Assembly (NCBI GenBank): GCA_037179515.1
Contig: JAXCGZ010009869.1
Coordinates: forward strand, 1 to 64,000
Length of the DNA stretch: 64,000 bases
From: Halocaridina rubra
Taxonomy: Eukaryota; Arthropoda; Malacostraca; Decapoda; Atyidae
Direction of reading: 5' to 3'
The notes under the pieces are model-generated. The model was not told where the DNA came from. It saw only the letters and a program-made list of their open reading frames with translations, and searched no databases. Shown piece after piece: positions 43,601 through 53,783 of this stretch. The position numbers and the translations under genes are program-made. Numbering within the stretch: the first letter of the stretch is position 1; every line of letters begins with the position of its first letter.

Positions 43601-43755
43601 AGACAACCTCACCTGTGGGCCGACCAAAGCCTTACCACCCTCATGAGTGGATATTGATAATGAACGGACTCCAACTATACGTGGGCCCTCCAAGGCTTGG
43701 CCACTCTCATGGGTGGATATCTACAATCTACGACGACTCCAACTATAGGTACTAT
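43601..43755. repeat. Tandem duplication of the LINE-B terminus, about 75 bp
   Basis: The block GTGGGCC, CCACxCTCATGxGTGGATAT, CGACTCCAACTATA occurs at 43614-43678 and again at 43681-43757. Each unit contains one terminal hairpin (43634-43652, 43701-43716). Confidence 0.75.
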
Positions 43756-43890
43756 TCTTGCTGCTATTTGATCTGCTTCACTTGATGAATTATTTCCATT
43801 TTTTTTCTGGACAAAAATAAATAAATATTCTAAATAAATCATTTCGGTCATTAAACAAGTGGAATTGTGACTATGAACTTCCTTGTCGAT

Positions 43891-43910
43891 ATCCACCCAT
43901 GAGGGTGGAT
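43891..43910 (-). promoter_or_regulatory. LINE-B terminal hairpin, perfect form
   Basis: On the coding strand ATCCACCCTCATGGGTGGAT: an 8-bp perfect stem with loop TCAT. Related forms at 19681-19698 (loop TAAA), 43634-43652 and 43701-43716 (G-T pair) keep most pairs. Confidence 0.55.
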
Positions 43911-44383
43911 GGGGTTTTGGTGAGCCCACATGTGGGATCATCTGGATCTGGAATACATCTGTAAAGATAAGATAGCACAGAGGTGTTCTGCTTAGAATTA
44001 ATAGTCTCCTGCAGTTTTTGAGATGCTTTGTTGAGAGGAAGGGGAAAGTCAAGAGATGATAGGGGTGAAGAAGGGAGAGGTGATGGCTCCACATGCATGC
44101 TTTTAACCCCTAGAGGACCACCAAAAAGGAAGAGTAGGGGAAACTAAACTAAAGCAAATTTATGAATATATGAAAATGAAAAATATATGGATGAACAAAA
44201 TACAGATGAGAATAATGAATAAAAAGAAGGGTCTTGCTGATGACCAGCAAGGACAAGGTTTCCTATTATTACTAAGCCATCGTATGTTGGGTACACACTG
44301 GAGAGGCTGATGAACAGGTTCTCAACCTCTTGAGCTAATGTCTTGACAATGAGCATAAGTTGTTGCCTAAATCTCCATATATC

Positions 44384-44567
44384 TAGGTCCTCTGCACTTT
44401 GACTATTTTGTCTGTCTGTCGTTTTACTTTGTGTAACATTACCTCATCTCTGTCTTGTCCTTAACCTTTTTCTTTTCCTTTGTCTTAGTGTTCTCTCGTG
44501 CCCAGGTTTTTATCGATGAGGGCAATTTTTGCCTGTCCCGGTGTCATACTCATAAAAGAAAAAATTT
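44384..44567 (+). mobile_element. SINE3-like repeat in LINE-B7
   Basis: Second copy of the repeat at 16537-16858; shared end with TGCCCAGG, GATGAGGGC, CCCGGTGTCATACTCATAAA and an A-rich tail. CCTAA at both borders may be the target duplication. Confidence 0.5.
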
Positions 44568-44676
44568 TTTCCTAATTGACGATGTTCAGTAGGCTGTCCA
44601 TGAAGTTCATTGTTGCTATTCTGATTATGGAACTAGCAAAATGAATGGCGTTAGAATCCATGCTAGGTGTTACCGG

Positions 44677-45900
44677 TGTGGGGAGGTTGTTGTTAAGTTT
44701 CTGTTTTACAAAGGGGACTCAAGGTACTGAACTCAGTTAAGAGCTCACAAACAGACAGGACAGATATTACTACTTGCACACCCCACCGTTACTACCACTA
44801 CTCAGTTAAATTAAAATCAGAATTCAACTTTCTTTTAATTTTGGAAATGCAATAACACAATAAAAAAAATAGTTACATTTTGGAAAACTGGAACAAATTT
44901 AAAATTTAAAATTTATCAAATGCTTCCTCAAATCCCGGAGGTGATGAGCACTATTTCGATTCCCGGCACCACAGATGGATGCCAAGACATTGGCCTAAAC
45001 TCGGTGATCACCTCTGTCATACAGGCAGAGTAGAATATAGGACACTTGTATGTGCCAGATGAATTCCTGTGAAGACACGATGTAAAAAAGGTTTGAAGCA
45101 AGCGGGACTTCTTAGGCGAGATGTTGCCTCTGGAATTTTTGGCCACCAAGTGAGAGTGATCAAGCATCCCCCTCTTGGTGACATCATCATTCGACCCCCT
45201 GTAGGATGTACATTCAGAGCAGTAATTCATTCATAAAAAATTTGATGGCCCAGTGTAGTGGTGATCCCTGGCAGGCAATTATGGTGGAAATGCAAGGGTG
45301 AGACAGTATTTTAGTTGCAACAAGCAGAAGCAAGCAAAATAAATGATAAATATTTATGGGTATAACAGGTTACTGGCGAACACTCTCTAGAATGTTGTTT
45401 GCAGTGCAGGAGACGGAATTTAAAGTTTTCAAATAATAAAGAAGCTACAGAAATGTGTCTAGACATGCTAATGACATATCAGCAGGGTTAAATTTATAAC
45501 AATATTATCAACAAGAGCAATTTCTATAATATAAGAAAATTTGTCAGATCTTATAATAAGAAAATTGCATAAACAACGTATCTAACAGACTTACTAGGAA
45601 TATGGCCTCGTTCATGAGAAAAAGAAAGAGCAGAAAGTAGAAATAGAAGGGAGATTTTTTATACTGGGATCATGCTTTTTACTCGTACAAGCCAAAACAA
45701 GTCCTTCGCAAAAAGGCAACCGTCCTAGCCCTTGGTAGAAAAGGGAGTCTGTGACGTAAAACAGGAACATATTTAAAATTAGTGATCTACTGAAATATAA
45801 ATTGCAAATAAACAAAATCTGCAAAATACAGAGGAGTGAGATTTTTTTTGTATGAAAAAACTACAGGCTCTGATGACTTTGAGCAAAACACTCTGTCACA
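44677..45900 (-). repeat. 3' LTR of element G, about 1.22 kb
   Basis: On the coding strand it starts TGTGACAGAGTG (45900) and ends CCTCCCCACA (44677), next to the target duplication. Bases 45291-45900 match the other LTR; the rest has no partner because the 5' LTR is truncated. It contains a SINE1 fragment at about 45683-45765. Confidence 0.75.
45683..45765 (+). mobile_element. SINE1 3' fragment inside the element G LTR
   Basis: Reads AAAACAAGTCCTTCGCAAAA, then CCGTCCTAGCCCTTGG and GGGAGTCTGTGACGTAAAAC, the 3' half of SINE1. The corresponding place in the other LTR (54165-54200) lacks it, so it inserted after the two LTRs were made. Confidence 0.75.
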
Positions 45901-46618
45901 ATGGCCCTTTCTAGAGAACATTGAATTAACAAAATTCTACTACAGATGGCAAAACTAGAACAGATGAAGTTATGGTGACTTATGTGTTATTATGAGGGAT
46001 GAGATATCCTTTTAAGGGTAAAAAACAAATGAACAAAAAAAATGGGATCACGAATGTATATTATCAAAAGAGTGAACAAATTCCTTTAAATAAAATTAAC
46101 TGACATGCAATACATAAAGGGAATATGAACGGATTCAGATTTCAAGAGAAATAAAATCACAATTAAGTATCAGAGAATATTAATATTTAAGTTTAAGAAT
46201 TCTTCACATGCAATAAGGCAATCAAATAATATACAAAAAAAAAAATATACGTAAAAGGAAAATTTTGATCCTAGTCGTCCTTGACAGTGACGACTGGAAT
46301 TAAAACAGCTTCAGCTATTCAATACTAAACTAAAAGTTTCAGCCATGTTCTAGCTTTCAAAGTCCCACAAAAGGGGAATATAAACCTACAATCAAAGAAA
46401 TATTCTTCATTCTCTTCGTCTTCTATAGGGAATAACGTAAATTCACATGGATGCGTTCCACAAGGGTGTATAATCACGCTTTGCTAAAGTAAGCATAGTA
46501 AAAGCCATTTTACACGTACATGACCTAACTGAAATACGTATGTAAGCTAAAATAAACAAGTACAGTATAAAATATGTAAAGATAAAAATAAAAAAAAAAC
46601 ACATCAGAGAAGTAATCT
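45901..46618. other. Element G non-coding region between RNase H and 3' LTR
   Basis: AT-rich, with many stops on both strands. It should contain the polypurine tract, but several A/G runs are possible and none can be chosen. Confidence 0.5.
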
Positions 46619-47088
46619 TTACAGACCAGTTAAGCTGAGGTTAATAGCACCAGCTTCCTCATTTGAGGGAAACAACCGTCGACTTAGTAGATCAGTGAGG
46701 TCATTCTCCTTTCCATCAACACATTGGGCAGTGAATTTGAAAAGATCCAGGTAAAGTGCCCACCTTGTCAGGCGAGGATTAAGCTTGTCTGCAGTCTGTA
46801 AATATAGGAGAGAACAGTTGTCTGTTCTCTGTGTAAAATGTCGGCCACACAGACAAACTTCAAATATCTTTTTGGCCCAATATGTGGTCAGAGCCTCCTT
46901 CTCCACGGTGGAGTAATTCCCCTCTGCAAGGCAAAGCCTGTGACTTGCATATCACACCGGAGCTCCTTCTGCTGAGTTGTCCAACCAGGCTTCCAAGAGC
47001 ACGGCGCCCATGCCATTGTCTTAGGCGTCGGTCTGGAAGATAAAGGTAAAATCGAGGTTACCAGTTGTAATACTGGTTCACCCACCAA
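46619..47088 (-). pseudogene. Element G RNase H
   Basis: ORF 46619-46906 has EKEALTTYWAKKIFEVCLCG, RHFTQRTDNCSLLYLQTADK and CVDGKENDLTDLLSRRLFP; TDH of the family is TDN here. The N-terminal part (DNGMGAVLLEAWLDN-like) lies in other frames at 47060-46910. The stop at 46619 precedes 700 bp of non-coding DNA and the 3' LTR; no integrase follows. Confidence 0.8.
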
Positions 47089-47130
47089 TGCTTCTCGGAT
47101 TTTGAATAATGCTCTCTCCTCCTTCTCTGT

Positions 47131-47500
47131 TCATTGGACAAGGGAACTTTTACCTTCCTTTTGCTGCAAGGTATTAAAGCGTGGAATGAACCGTTGGTAG
47201 TAGCAGGCACTATCCAACCATGATCTCAGTTGAGAGATGGTAGCAGGTTTCTCCATATTCTTAATAGCTTGCAGCTTGTCCTGTAAAGGGGACATAACTC
47301 CTTCTCCAACCAAGTTGCCGAGATTCTGTAATTGTGTGAAACCAAGTTTGCATTTAGAAGACTTTATATGAAGTCCATGCTGTGTCAGATGAGAGAGAAC
47401 TCAGCAAAAAGTACCAATTCTGAGAATACACCAGGATGTCATCTATAAAGCCTGAAACATTGTCAAGGTTCTTCAATACTGTCCTCATGAGTCGGTTGAA
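47131..47500 (-). pseudogene. Element G RT palm and thumb
   Basis: The second half of ORF 47354-47617 reads LMRTVLKNLDNVSGFIDDIL, then VYSQNW: the catalytic xxDD block of Ty3/gypsy RT. ORF 47131-47313 has KLQAIKNMEKPATISQLRSW and YYQRFIPRFN, the thumb. The fingers domain is missing. Confidence 0.8.
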
Positions 47501-47504
47501 GCAG

Positions 47505-48280
47505 TACAGCTTCAGCTGGTGAATGTGGTATTTACGGTTACTACCATCATCATTTAACATGTAATGGTTGGGGGTCACATGGTGTACCGCAGTGTTAGGT
47601 CCTTTCCAGCACAGCATTTGCTTGCAAGTATTTGTTGGAAGAAGTAATAGTGCTCGATCTCTGAATGTCAGGGTATGATGAATGGAACGCTTGTCAAAGA
47701 GGAGCTTGGCAGTCTGCTAGTGACCCTTAATAACTAACTGTGCAGCTTTCCAGGCCTTTTTGAGATGGGACAAAATGCTTCAAAATATTTCCAGGGACAT
47801 CCCTATCATTGTCCTCAATGTTAGGCGAATCCCAGCATTCTGCCAAGAATTCCACTGGGCCTCTGACCTTATGACCATAAATCAGCTCAAAAGGCGAGTA
47901 TCCAGTAATGTCGTGGGGCATGTCTCTGGAGGAGAAAAGTGCAGCAGTGACATACTTGTCCCACTGCCTTGGTAAATCTATCACTAGCTAGAGCAAACAT
48001 CTCTTCAAGGTCCTGTTATAGCATTCACTTGCTCCATTTGATTGGGCACGACAGACACTCGTACGAATATGCTTCATTTCTAAGAGGTTACAGAAAACCT
48101 CAAAGTGCCTACTTGTAAACTGACTTCCATTTTCAGAAGTGACCTGCTAAGGAAACTGACCCTGGAACAGATTTTGAATAGAGCCTGGGCGACTGCCTTG
48201 ATCGTAATAGAAGATGGCGGCACTGCATCCAGGAACCTTGTTGCCAGGTCGATGCATGCCAGAGGAGCTGCTTCCCTGTG
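47505..48280 (-). pseudogene. Element G integrase core and C-terminus
   Basis: Minus strand from 48260: CIDLATRFLDAV (first Asp), near 48150 TSENGSQFTSRHFEVF, where the family has SDNGSQF, so the second Asp is Glu, and QSNGASECYNRTLKRC with the Glu. ORF 47727-47984 continues RQWDKYVTAALFSSRDMPHD, GYSPFELIYGHKVRGPVEFL. The end, LNDDGSNRKYHIHQLKLYCF (about 47555-47500), is the integrase C-terminal motif and shares a frame with the RT palm. Confidence 0.8.
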
Positions 48281-49007
48281 GACGAAGCATAGTCATAGTC
48301 ATAGTCATTGTCATAGATTTTATTGCCAAATATTTAGTATACATACAGGAATAAATATGTACATTATATTCAGAGGCAATAGCCTGCTGAGCAAGAGCTC
48401 CTTGGCAGGCAGTTTAATATACATTTCACATAAATTAAAGTATGACGGCAATAGTTAACAAAAGCTCCAATATAGCAATCTCATACTTATCTTGTAATAA
48501 AACAAAACAGTGGTCTGACCTTAACCTGGACATAATGATACACTAATACTATATTAATTATTAAACAACAGCTGCTTGATTTTGCCTGGTAAATAAATGC
48601 TGTTTGAGTTTCTTTTTAAATAAAGTTGTGCCAGTTATTGTTTTTAAATCTTCTGGTAATGCATTCCAACATTTTGGGCCAAAACAGTGAATAGAAAATT
48701 TGTACAAGGTTGTTCTCGGCTGTGGACATATCAAAATTATATTGTTACCTCTGGTTCCATGGTTGTGTTGAATAAATCTAAATAATTTTCTGTTATCATT
48801 AACATCACTATGTATAATAATAAGACAGAAATATTGTATCAAGTAATTAAATTTAAGCAAGTTTAGCTCCTTGAATAAAGAGGAAGTTGAGTCATATTTT
48901 CCACTATATGTAATAGTTCTGATCAGTCTTTTCTGAGTTACAAATACATCCCTTACAATTGATGGCCAAGTACAACCCCAGATGGACAAACAGTATATAT
49001 AATGTGA

Positions 49008-49175
49008 TGATGGGGATGGGATAGGATAGGAGGAGAAAAAGGGGAGGGGATCAAGGATACAAGGGAATTGGACGGAAAAGCACAAAAACTAAAAGAGATA
49101 AAAAAAAAAAAGAGGGGCAGACCCTCATGCCAAGTTTTGATCTGGAATTTAGATACTTTTTGGTTAGGATAACAC
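49008..49175 (-). mobile_element. SINE4-like short repeat in the LINE-E RT
   Basis: Between the codons of SLCYP and YCLSIWG of RT lies 160 bp that match 62660-62822: CCAGATCAAAACTT, GAGGGTCTGC, a T-run, then a pyrimidine-rich stretch ending CCTATCCTATCCCAT. No ORF. Origin unknown. Confidence 0.65.
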
Positions 49176-49447
49176 AGGGAATAGTATATGCTTTTTAAGA
49201 CCTCATTTGTTAGGTTATGGCGAATTTTATACAAAATTCCACACGTCTTGGACAGTTTTGAGCAGGCAGTTTGAATACAATATTTCCAACTTAAATTTTC
49301 ATCAATAATAACTCCCAAAAATTTCTTACAAGCAACTCTTTTAACTTCATACCCATTCATATTAACTTGACCAATATTGTGTACTACAGATCTATTTTGA
49401 AATAAGATATAGTCAGTTTTGGAAACATTTAGCTCTAATTTATTAAC

Positions 49448-49604
49448 TTTTTTTCTTTTCTTGGATGTTCACCCTTGAGGGTGAGCGGACCTTCCCTTGT
49501 GGCCCGCAGGTGGGGTGAGATTTTTTGGAGTGTACGTGGTATTCGCTCTTGCGGGAGAATGGGCTTTCCTATTGGTGAGGAGGTGGGGTGAAATCTTGTT
49601 ATTG
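49448..49604 (-). mobile_element. LINE-A4, 157-bp 3' end only
   Basis: Contains the LINE-A tail, terminal hairpin (49469-49484) and the first 130 bases of the 3' UTR. It is flanked by an 11-bp duplication, AATTTATTAAC (49437-49447 and 49605-49615). Removing it restores the LINE-E RT. Confidence 0.9.
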
Positions 49605-50749
49605 AATTTATTAACAGAGACCCAGTTGTTAATTTTTTCTAGTTCACTATTTAAAACAGAATGGAGGTGGTCAAGGTTATTATCATGCAAGAGAAGGTTG
49701 GTGTCATCTGCATAGAGAATATATTTGAATTTATTACTGGCATTGGAAATATCATTTATATAAACTAAAAATAACAATGGGCCCAGTATTGATCTCTGTG
49801 GTACTCCCCTCTCAATAGTTTGCAATAAAGATGTATTCCCGTTTCAATATACGGCTTGTTTTCTATTTTTCAAGTAGCTCTAAAATAACTGTAATGGTGT
49901 TCCCCTAATACCCACACAAGTTAGTTTTTCTATTAGTATATCATGGTCTAATGAGCCAAATGCTTTGGACAAGTCTAGGAAAACCCCTGCAACAAAGTTT
50001 ATATTTTCCAAATTTTGATAAACATTACTTGTAAAGCTCATTATTGCTTTTTCAGTGGTTTTATTATTATGGAATCCGTATTGATTTTCGGATAATAGGT
50101 TGAACTTTTCAAGGAATTCTTTAAGTCTGTGAACAATCGCTTTTTCAAACACTTTACTTAAAGACAGTAAGACAGATATAGGTCTATAGTTATTTTCATC
50201 ATCTACAGTGCCTGACTTAAAAATAGGTATTACTTTAGCACTTTTTAGTTTGTCTGGAAAACATCCTTGCTGAAAACATAGATTGATTATGTGGGTAAGT
50301 GGGGTACCAATGTAATGGGCAGTGACCTGGAGTAGTTTTGATGGAATTTCATTATATCCCGATGCGGTATTTGGTTTTAAGGTTTTTACTTATTTAGTTA
50401 CTTCCTCCCTTGTTACAGGATACAAGTAAAACGAAAAGTCTGGTGGATTATTAGGACGCTGTCGGTGTGAGTTTTGTTGCACATTTTGTTGTTCCTGTGT
50501 TGGTTGTGCTATAGTTAAGAAATGATTATTAAAGATATTAGCAGTGTGGTCATTATCACTTTTTAATTTGATTTCCTTTGAATGATTAATTTGTTTCCGT
50601 CCCATTAGGCTGTTTATTGTTTTCCAGGTGGACTTGCTGTTTCTTTGCTCCTTCTTAAGCTTATCCTGAAAATATCTATTTTTTGCAGCTCGGAGTAGTG
50701 TTACTAATTTGTTCCTGTAAGTTTTATATCTGGTTCCAAAAGACAAAGG

Positions 50750-52166
50750 TCATTTTGATGCAAATCTTTCTAATCGGCGTTTTTCTTTGATAATAATTTT
50801 TAATCCTGCAGTTATGTGTGGGCATCTGTTGTTTTTAGTATTTACAGTCGATTTTCTTAGAGGAAAGCAGTCTAGAAATTTATCTATAAATGTACAGTGA
50901 AATTTATTAAAAGCTTCATTGGCATTATTTAGGTCAATGATATGTTGCCATTTTTCATGTGATATATCTCTAGTAAATTTAGCTATGTTTTCATCAGAGT
51001 AATGTCTTTTTTCTACATATGCATCAAATTTATGCTCTTCTTTCTTAAACTGGGAGTATACTGCGAAATAATCTGTTATGTCGGTGTACACTATGTAATT
51101 ACTTATGTTGTCTTCAAGATTTGTGGTCCAGGTATGATCGATTAGAGATGCACTATTTTCAGTTACTCTCGTAGGTTTAGTAGTTATTGGAAAGCAGCCA
51201 CATGAATACATTAAGTTTATAAAATCAGCTACTCTTTGATCATTTATTTTAAACATATCTAAGTTCCAATCACCGAATAAATAGATAGTTTTATACTTTT
51301 TTCTTGTTGCAAAGTCAAATACTTTCAGTAAAGCTTCAAGGAATTCAGGCATGTTCCCATTTGGTGGTCTATATGCAGATGCAAAGAAGCATTTTCCTTA
51401 CCGTTATGTACCTGTACACTAACACATTCAATGAATCGTTCCATCATACTGCACTCCTTTATAACACTCGAGCTATACTTATTAGCTACATACATACATA
51501 CACCTCCACCTCTCCTGTCTCTGTTCTGAGTGAACATATTGTACCCTGTTATATTATACAATAATTCAATATCATTATCCAGCCTAGTCTCCGAAAAACC
51601 CATTACATCACATATATTATTTTCTGTTACATTGATCAACAAATATTTGAAGATTATTTGCAAGACTTTTAATGTTCATGCACAAAACCGAAAATGCATT
51701 AGATTTACTTAAATTTGAATACAGTTCATTTAAGTATATATATATATTTTTTTTTTCTGGTTTTACGTCACGGACTCCCTTTTCAACCAAGGGCTAGGAC
51801 GTTTGCCTTCTTGCAAAGGACTTGTTTTGGCAGATGTACTCATTACCCTGAGTGCATGCCCTTGCTAATCTCAGACCGTGACAGGGCACGAACCCTCGAC
51901 CTGACGCCTCAGAGTCGCAGGCGCTACCGACTGAGCCACGGTGACTACAGTTCATTTAAGTATATATAAATTGAAAAAGTGTTGGTTGCATTTCTCATAT
52001 TATTCAAAAACAAATCTATTTCATTTTCAAGATCAAATGGGTTATATATCATTTTATCAAGCTCATTGATACATAAATAATTGGGAAGTACTTTATCGTT
52101 GTTTGTTAGCCTTATAAGTTCATTGTCACTAATGGAATAGTATGGGAGGTATTTATTTACAGCCAT
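50750..52166 (-). pseudogene. LINE-E endonuclease, split by SINE1
   Basis: ORF2 starts near 52166 (MAVNKYLPYYSISDNELIRL), is split by SINE1 and resumes SNAFSVLCMNIKSLANNLQI. ORF 51325-51663 has ICDVMGFSETRLDNDIELLY with the metal-binding Glu and RRGGGVCMYV. ORF 50750-51352 has KTIYLFGDWNLDMFKINDQR, where GDFN is GDWN, LIDHTWTTN and ITDYFAVYSQF, where the SDH motif reads TDY. Frameshifts separate the parts. Confidence 0.8.
51743..51945 (-). mobile_element. SINE1 (tRNA-derived), best copy
   Basis: Minus strand head GTCACCGTGGCTCAGTCGGT carries an A box (TGGCTCAGTCGG), and GGTCGAGGGTTCGTGCCC carries a B box (GGTTCGTGCCC). The tail ends GTGACGTAAAACCAG plus an A-run. A direct repeat of about 22 bp beginning TACAGTTCATTTAAG lies at 51720-51742 and 51946-51968. 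It would have been transcribed by RNA polymerase III and mobilised by a LINE. Confidence 0.9.
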
Positions 52167-52249
52167 GGTGAAGAAATAAATTATACTACTTTTACATTAC
52201 TGACTTACAAGCTACCATTTACCTCTACCATATCTTACCGGGTTCTTCC

Positions 52250-53073
52250 GACCATTTATTGGTTTAGGGTGCGAGCGTTTTATAGCTCCCGTGGCGGGAG
52301 ACGCGACAGTAGGGGGTGCGGGTGATGACATATCACTCTCCCCCACTCCCGCGCCCCCCCACCCCCGTGCCCCCCACCCCCGCACCACCGATCCTGGTCA
52401 ACTCCTCCTCCACGCCACCCACAGCACCCACAGCACCAGCCACACTCTCGGAGTTGTATCGTTCCTTCACGATGAGCTTCGTATGTTTAAAGTAGGCAAA
52501 TTTCCCTTCTTATCTAGCCTTTTTTAGTTGTGGCATCTGTGGAGATTTTATTGCCTGTGATGCGGCACACAGGTCATCATTAAGGTAGATCTTGGTGCCT
52601 TTCAACTTTTTGGCATTTCGCATGACCGTCTCTCTGTCACAGTAGTGGGAGAAACGAGCCACTATGGTGTGAGGTTTGTCATCATGAAGTTGTCCCACCC
52701 TGTGAGCCCTCTCCAACGTCATGCCTTCTAGCTGTAATTTATCGGCTATCAGGGCTGATACCATCGTCGTTGTTTGCTCCCAGGTCTCCCCATCGCGTCT
52801 CTCCTCTACACCGCTTAATCGGATGTTGTTTCTTCTGGAATAGTCTTCTTGGTTATTCAAGCGTTCTTCTAAGGTAGTTATTTGTTGATTTGCAGAATTT
52901 ATTTGCTGAGATAGATTATCAATTGTTTCTTTGTCGTTACTCATTTCTTTCTCATGAATTCCAATAGTCGATTTGAAGTCATTAATTTCTCTCTGGCTGA
53001 ACTCCAGGCTTGTCGTCAAGTCGGAAACTGTGGATTCGAGTGATTTTATCCTGTCAGCAAGCTGTTGCACCAT
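52250..53073 (-). pseudogene. LINE-E ORF1, L1-like coiled coil with RRM domain
   Basis: ORF 52510-53073 (187 residues, M at 53073): residues 1-85 form a coiled coil (VQQLADRIKSLESTVSDLTT...). Residues 85-110 read RLNNQEDYSRRNNIRLSGVE, the signature at the start of the L1 ORF1p RRM. Residues 110-175 include TLERAHRVGQLHDDKPHTIV and FSHYCDRETVMRNAKKLKGT. This is the Transposase_22-type architecture. Downstream, 52500-52230 encodes a Gly/Ser/Pro-rich and basic tail (AIKRSHPKPINGRKNPVRYG). Confidence 0.8.
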
Positions 53074-53355
53074 TACCTACATAGCATTCTTATATGCATT
53101 TTCTTGAGATTCCAATAGTTTGGTAATAACAGTTGGATTCACTGTTGCTAAGCAGAGCCGCAGTGGAAGCTCAGTGATGTCACAACACCAGTGCGCATGC
53201 GCAGAAGTCAGCCAACGGGTCAAGAGGGGATGTAGAGTAGGGATTCAAATCTTTCGTATATTTCACTTAAAAAAAAATCAAGTTCAGCACTACTCACAAC
53301 TCCTACAAAACCCTCTAGAGAGTCACTGTGGTCTTAGATACCTTGCTTGGGTGAT

Positions 53356-53783
53356 TTAACGTCCGTAGCAGGTCACGGTCTCTTGTTTATTTCTAAATAT
53401 TGGAGAGCTCACAAATTGTAAACAGTGCCAGTCACACACAGGGTTTATATGACCTAATATGTGAATAGTAACTTTGGAAAATGGCTCTGTTGAGAGCTTA
53501 CTTATGCCCTTGGGGTCTTTTGGTACCAGTGCCATAGAGGTGGATTGACAGACGGGGCAGGAGCCCATGTATCTGTCTACGTAGGCATACATATTTGGCC
53601 ATGCAAAAGCCTTCTGAAGGACGTGCTCAGTTTTTGCTTTGCCTCTGTGTCCGCTCAGAGATATATGGTGTGCCACATACATAGCCTGGCGGCGCAACAA
53701 AGTGGGCACCACCAACTGTTTAAAGGTGTAGCCGTCTTTAGGCACATGCCTACAAAGGACCCCATCTTCAAGGGCGTAAGAGA
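53356..53783 (-). pseudogene. Element G integrase zinc-binding domain
   Basis: The coding frame is open from the LTR junction at 53783: SYALEDGVLCRHVPKDGYTF, then VVPTLLRRQAMYVAHHISLS, GHRGKAKTEHVLQKAFAWPN and MGSCPVCQ. The HHCC ligands are all present. It reads into VTIHILGHI, the start of the core, where LINE-E begins. Confidence 0.85.

Larger units (their letters stand above)
42582..43770 (+). mobile_element. LINE-B6, 5'-truncated 3' end, split by SINE2
   Basis: Plus strand encodes the C-terminal tail from NLCTDTGSPSTCWYKTT-like sequence at 42600, is split by SINE2 (42793-43000), resumes as LLHYILICSVFSEIRWKTSA and ends QYPPPR with a stop near 43195. The LINE-B 3' UTR follows to about 43660 and its last part is duplicated in tandem to about 43755. 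Confidence 0.8.
43880..44676 (-). mobile_element. LINE-B7 3' end, host of element G
   Basis: Minus strand copy of the LINE-B tail and 3' UTR. The terminal hairpin at 43891-43910 is perfect (8-bp stem, 4-base loop). A SINE3 interrupts it at 44384-44567. Similarity stops at ACCGG (44672-44676) and resumes at ACCGG 54321 on the far side of element G, to about 54371. Confidence 0.8.
48561..50400 (-). pseudogene. LINE-E reverse transcriptase
   Basis: ORF 49880-50152 has SENQYGFHNNKTTEKAIMSF and LDLSKAFGSLDHDIL (family: DxVxH). ORF 49469-49825 has [20 protein letters not shown] and the catalytic ILYADDTNLLL. ORF 48953-49360 has KKFLGVIIDENLSWKYCIQT, the thumb, and then the SINE4 insertion. ORF 48561-49085 resumes YCLSIWGCTWPSIVRDVFVT and ends FWNAL-like PKCWNALPEDLKTITG. 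The NTP-binding GVPQGS is GVPQRS here. Confidence 0.85.
48288..53420 (-). mobile_element. LINE-E, CR1/L2-like LINE inserted in element G
   Basis: Minus strand: ORF1 (52250-53073), endonuclease (50750-52166), RT (48561-50400), ending in a CATAGT/CATTGT hexamer-like tail (ATGACT repeats on the coding strand) at 48288-48315. It splits the integrase about 15 residues before the first catalytic Asp. The 5' border is between 53340 and 53440. Three later insertions lie inside (SINE1, SINE4, LINE-A 3' end). Confidence 0.85.

Noticed and set aside
44928..45230. Minus-strand ORF as a gene
   Set aside because: It lies inside the LTR of element G and resembles no protein family.
51743..51945. Free-standing tRNA gene
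   Set aside because: A and B boxes are present, but the body, A-rich tail and long target duplication show a SINE.
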